This document shows positions 62,750 through 64,000 of a stretch of 64,000 bases of DNA, in pieces. Below the pieces are notes generated by a model. The model did not search any database, was not told where the DNA came from, and saw only the letters and a program-made list of their open reading frames with translations. Within the stretch, counting starts at the first letter, position 1, and every line of letters begins with the position of its first letter. The translations under genes were made by a program, and so were the position numbers. Source of the DNA: Pseudomonas sp. Marseille-Q3773 (GTDB lineage: Bacteria > Pseudomonadota > Gammaproteobacteria > Pseudomonadales > Pseudomonadaceae); assembly GCF_916618955.1 (NCBI RefSeq), contig NZ_OU745390.1, positions 4,952,001-5,016,000 on the forward strand. The letters run 5' to 3'.

Positions 62750-64000
62750 TTATAGACCGACTTTGCTGCGTACGCGCGTAAGAATGTGCGCAAATTCACC
62801 GGTTTTTATCTCCCCAATGACCCGATCAGCGGTAATTTCGCTGCCGTTCGCCGCAAAGAACAGCAGGGCAGGGGGCCCGAACAGCTGGTAGCGGTCGAGC
62901 AGTGTACGTTGCTCGGCATTGCTCTCGGTGATATCGAAACGCAGCAGCTTGAAACCGGCCAGTTGGGCCTGCACCTGCGGGGCGGTCAGCACATCGCGCT
63001 CGATCACCTTGCAACTGATGCACCAGTCGGCATACCAGTCCAGCAACACCGGCTGGCCGGCTGACCTGGCCTGGGCCAGAGCCGCGTCCAGGGCGGCAGG
63101 GGTGGTGACGGTTTGCCAGGCCTGCGCCGCTGTTGCCGAGGTATTGCCGGGATTTACCACGGCGGGCGGTGGCAACGGACGCAGTGGGTCGCCCTGGCCG
63201 CTGAGGGCGCCGTACCAGCACGCCAGCGCGTACACCAGCAAAGCCAGGCCGAGCAGTTGTGCCAGGCGCTGGCGCGTGGTCTTGACCACGAACTCCAGGG
63301 CGCCGAGGAACAGTGCCACCCCCGCCGCCAGGAAGCCCACCAGCAGCAAGGTCAACGGGCCCGGCAGCACACGGCTGAGCAGGCCGATGGCCAGGCCCAG
63401 CAACAGCACGCCGATCGCATTTTTCACGGTGTTCAGCCAAGGCCCGCTTTTCGGCAGCCAGGCCGCGCCGCCGGTGGCCACCAGCAGCAGCGGTGCGCCC
63501 ATGCCCAGGCCCAGGGCGAACAGCTTGAGGGCGCCGCCCAGGGCGTCGCCGCTGGCGCTGATATACAGCAACGCACCGGCCAGGGGCGCTGAAACGCACG
63601 GCGAAACCAGCAGGCTGGAGAGTACGCCAAGAATCGCTGCGCCCAACAGCGAGCCACCCCGGGTGTGGTTGGCGACATTGTTCAGGCGCTGGTTGAGGGC
63701 CTGCGGCAGCTTCAGCTCGAACAGGCCGAACATGGCCAGGGCGAACACCACGAAGAACAATGCGAAGGGCACCAGCACCCAGGCCGATTGCAAGCGTGCC
63801 TGCAGGTTCAGGCCGGCGCCGAACAGGCCCATCAGGGCGCCGAGTACCGCGAAGCTGGCCGCCATCGGCAACACGTAAGCCAGTGACAGGGCCAGCCCGC
63901 GCAGGCCGCCGGCCTGGCCGCGCAGCACCACGCCGGAGAGGATTGGCAGCATGGGCAATACGCAAGGTGTGAAGGTGAGGCCGACCCCGGCAAGGAAGAA
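62750..64000 (-). CDS. dsbD: Thiol:disulfide interchange protein DsbD (C-terminal part; cut by window edge)
   Basis: The 416 residues present cover the membrane domain from TFTPCVLPMLPILSGVV (redox Cys of the beta domain) through eight helices, with the second redox Cys in LLVSPCVSAPLAGALL. The C-terminal thioredoxin-like domain has LLDWYADWCISCKVIE. The gene runs off the right end, so the N-terminal periplasmic domain and start are missing. DsbD passes electrons from cytosolic thioredoxin to periplasmic DsbC and cytochrome c maturation. Confidence 0.93.
   Translation of the reverse strand, partial: FFLAGVGLTFTPCVLPMLPILSGVVLRGQAGGLRGLALSLAYVLPMAASFAVLGALMGLFGAGLNLQARLQSAWVLVPFALFFVVFALAMFGLFELKLPQALNQRLNNVANHTRGGSLLGAAILGVLSSLLVSPCVSAPLAGALLYISASGDALGGALKLFALGLGMGAPLLLVATGGAAWLPKSGPWLNTVKNAIGVLLLGLAIGLLSRVLPGPLTLLLVGFLAAGVALFLGALEFVVKTTRQRLAQLLGLALLVYALACWYGALSGQGDPLRPLPPPAVVNPGNTSATAAQAWQTVTTPAALDAALAQARSAGQPVLLDWYADWCISCKVIERDVLTAPQVQAQLAGFKLLRFDITESNAEQRTLLDRYQLFGPPALLFFAANGSEITADRVIGEIKTGEFAHILTRVRSKVGL

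Overview
The window looks like chromosomal core DNA of a Pseudomonas of the P. putida group. It is GC-rich. It carries eight occurrences of the short palindromic REP family typical of P. putida (core GCGGGTAAACCCGC and variants). Its gene order (oprG-zinc cluster, nrdR-rib-nusB-thiL-pgpA, dxs-ispA-xseB, ppa, eut genes, mpl-ubiX, aco cluster, accBC-aroQ-dsbD) is the one I recall from P. putida, and partly from P. aeruginosa. I see no insertion sequence, prophage, CRISPR array, rRNA or tRNA.

Layout. 1-4.2 kb: the end of an MFS gene, oprG/ompW with an ANR-like box, and a four-gene set (DUF3299, ABC permease, ABC ATPase, His-rich DUF2796) behind a Zur-like box. 4.3-6.7 kb: small housekeeping genes (CnoX-type thioredoxin, a methyltransferase, a YbaY lipoprotein). 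6.8-14.7 kb: nrdR-ribD-ribE-ribBA-ribH-nusB-thiL-pgpA, a periplasmic binding protein, ribA and a membrane protein. 14.8-17.9 kb: isoprenoid genes dxs, ispA and xseB. 18.1-19.0 kb: a second ribB behind an FMN riboswitch. 19.1-20.3 kb: an RtcB-type RNA ligase. 20.5-25.9 kb: a siderophore module (esterase, two-component system, TonB receptor). 26.2-30.8 kb: two small Pseudomonas-type proteins, then copA, an MDH-repeat protein, copB and a cytochrome c. 30.8-35.1 kb: a MacAB-like exporter with two different permeases. 35.2-39.2 kb: a possible sRNA, a catalytically dead LexA-like regulator, ppa, mtfA, dedA and a GNAT protein. 39.3-47.0 kb: ethanolamine catabolism (eutC, eutB, eat, aldehyde dehydrogenase) with a divergent sigma-54 activator. 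47.1-52.4 kb: mpl, ubiX, a lipoprotein, an NAD-binding protein, a MORN-repeat/C13-protease lipoprotein and a second small KIVPDPP protein. 52.6-60.1 kb: acetoin and 2,3-butanediol catabolism (adh, acoC, acoB, acoA, acoX) driven by divergent AcoR, with a clear sigma-54 promoter and a palindromic activator site. 60.2-64 kb: accC, accB, aroQ and dsbD, which runs off the right edge.

The most interesting signal is a pair of elements at about 25957-26172 (+) and 52186-52376 (-). Each lies directly upstream of a small gene whose product begins M-x-KIVPDPP. Their primary sequences differ, but they share the same series of helices, including crossing (pseudoknot-type) pairings, and at most helices the two copies use different base pairs that still match. 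The same ACGAGA-N7-ATG start context ends both. This looks like a structured leader RNA class; I do not recognise it. Other points worth a look are REP elements inside two coding regions, a degenerate GTP cyclohydrolase II domain in RibBA beside an intact ribA, tandem operator-like palindromes upstream of the dead S24 regulator, and a recurrent GGGCCGC-NNN-GCGGCCC hairpin just after several stop codons.
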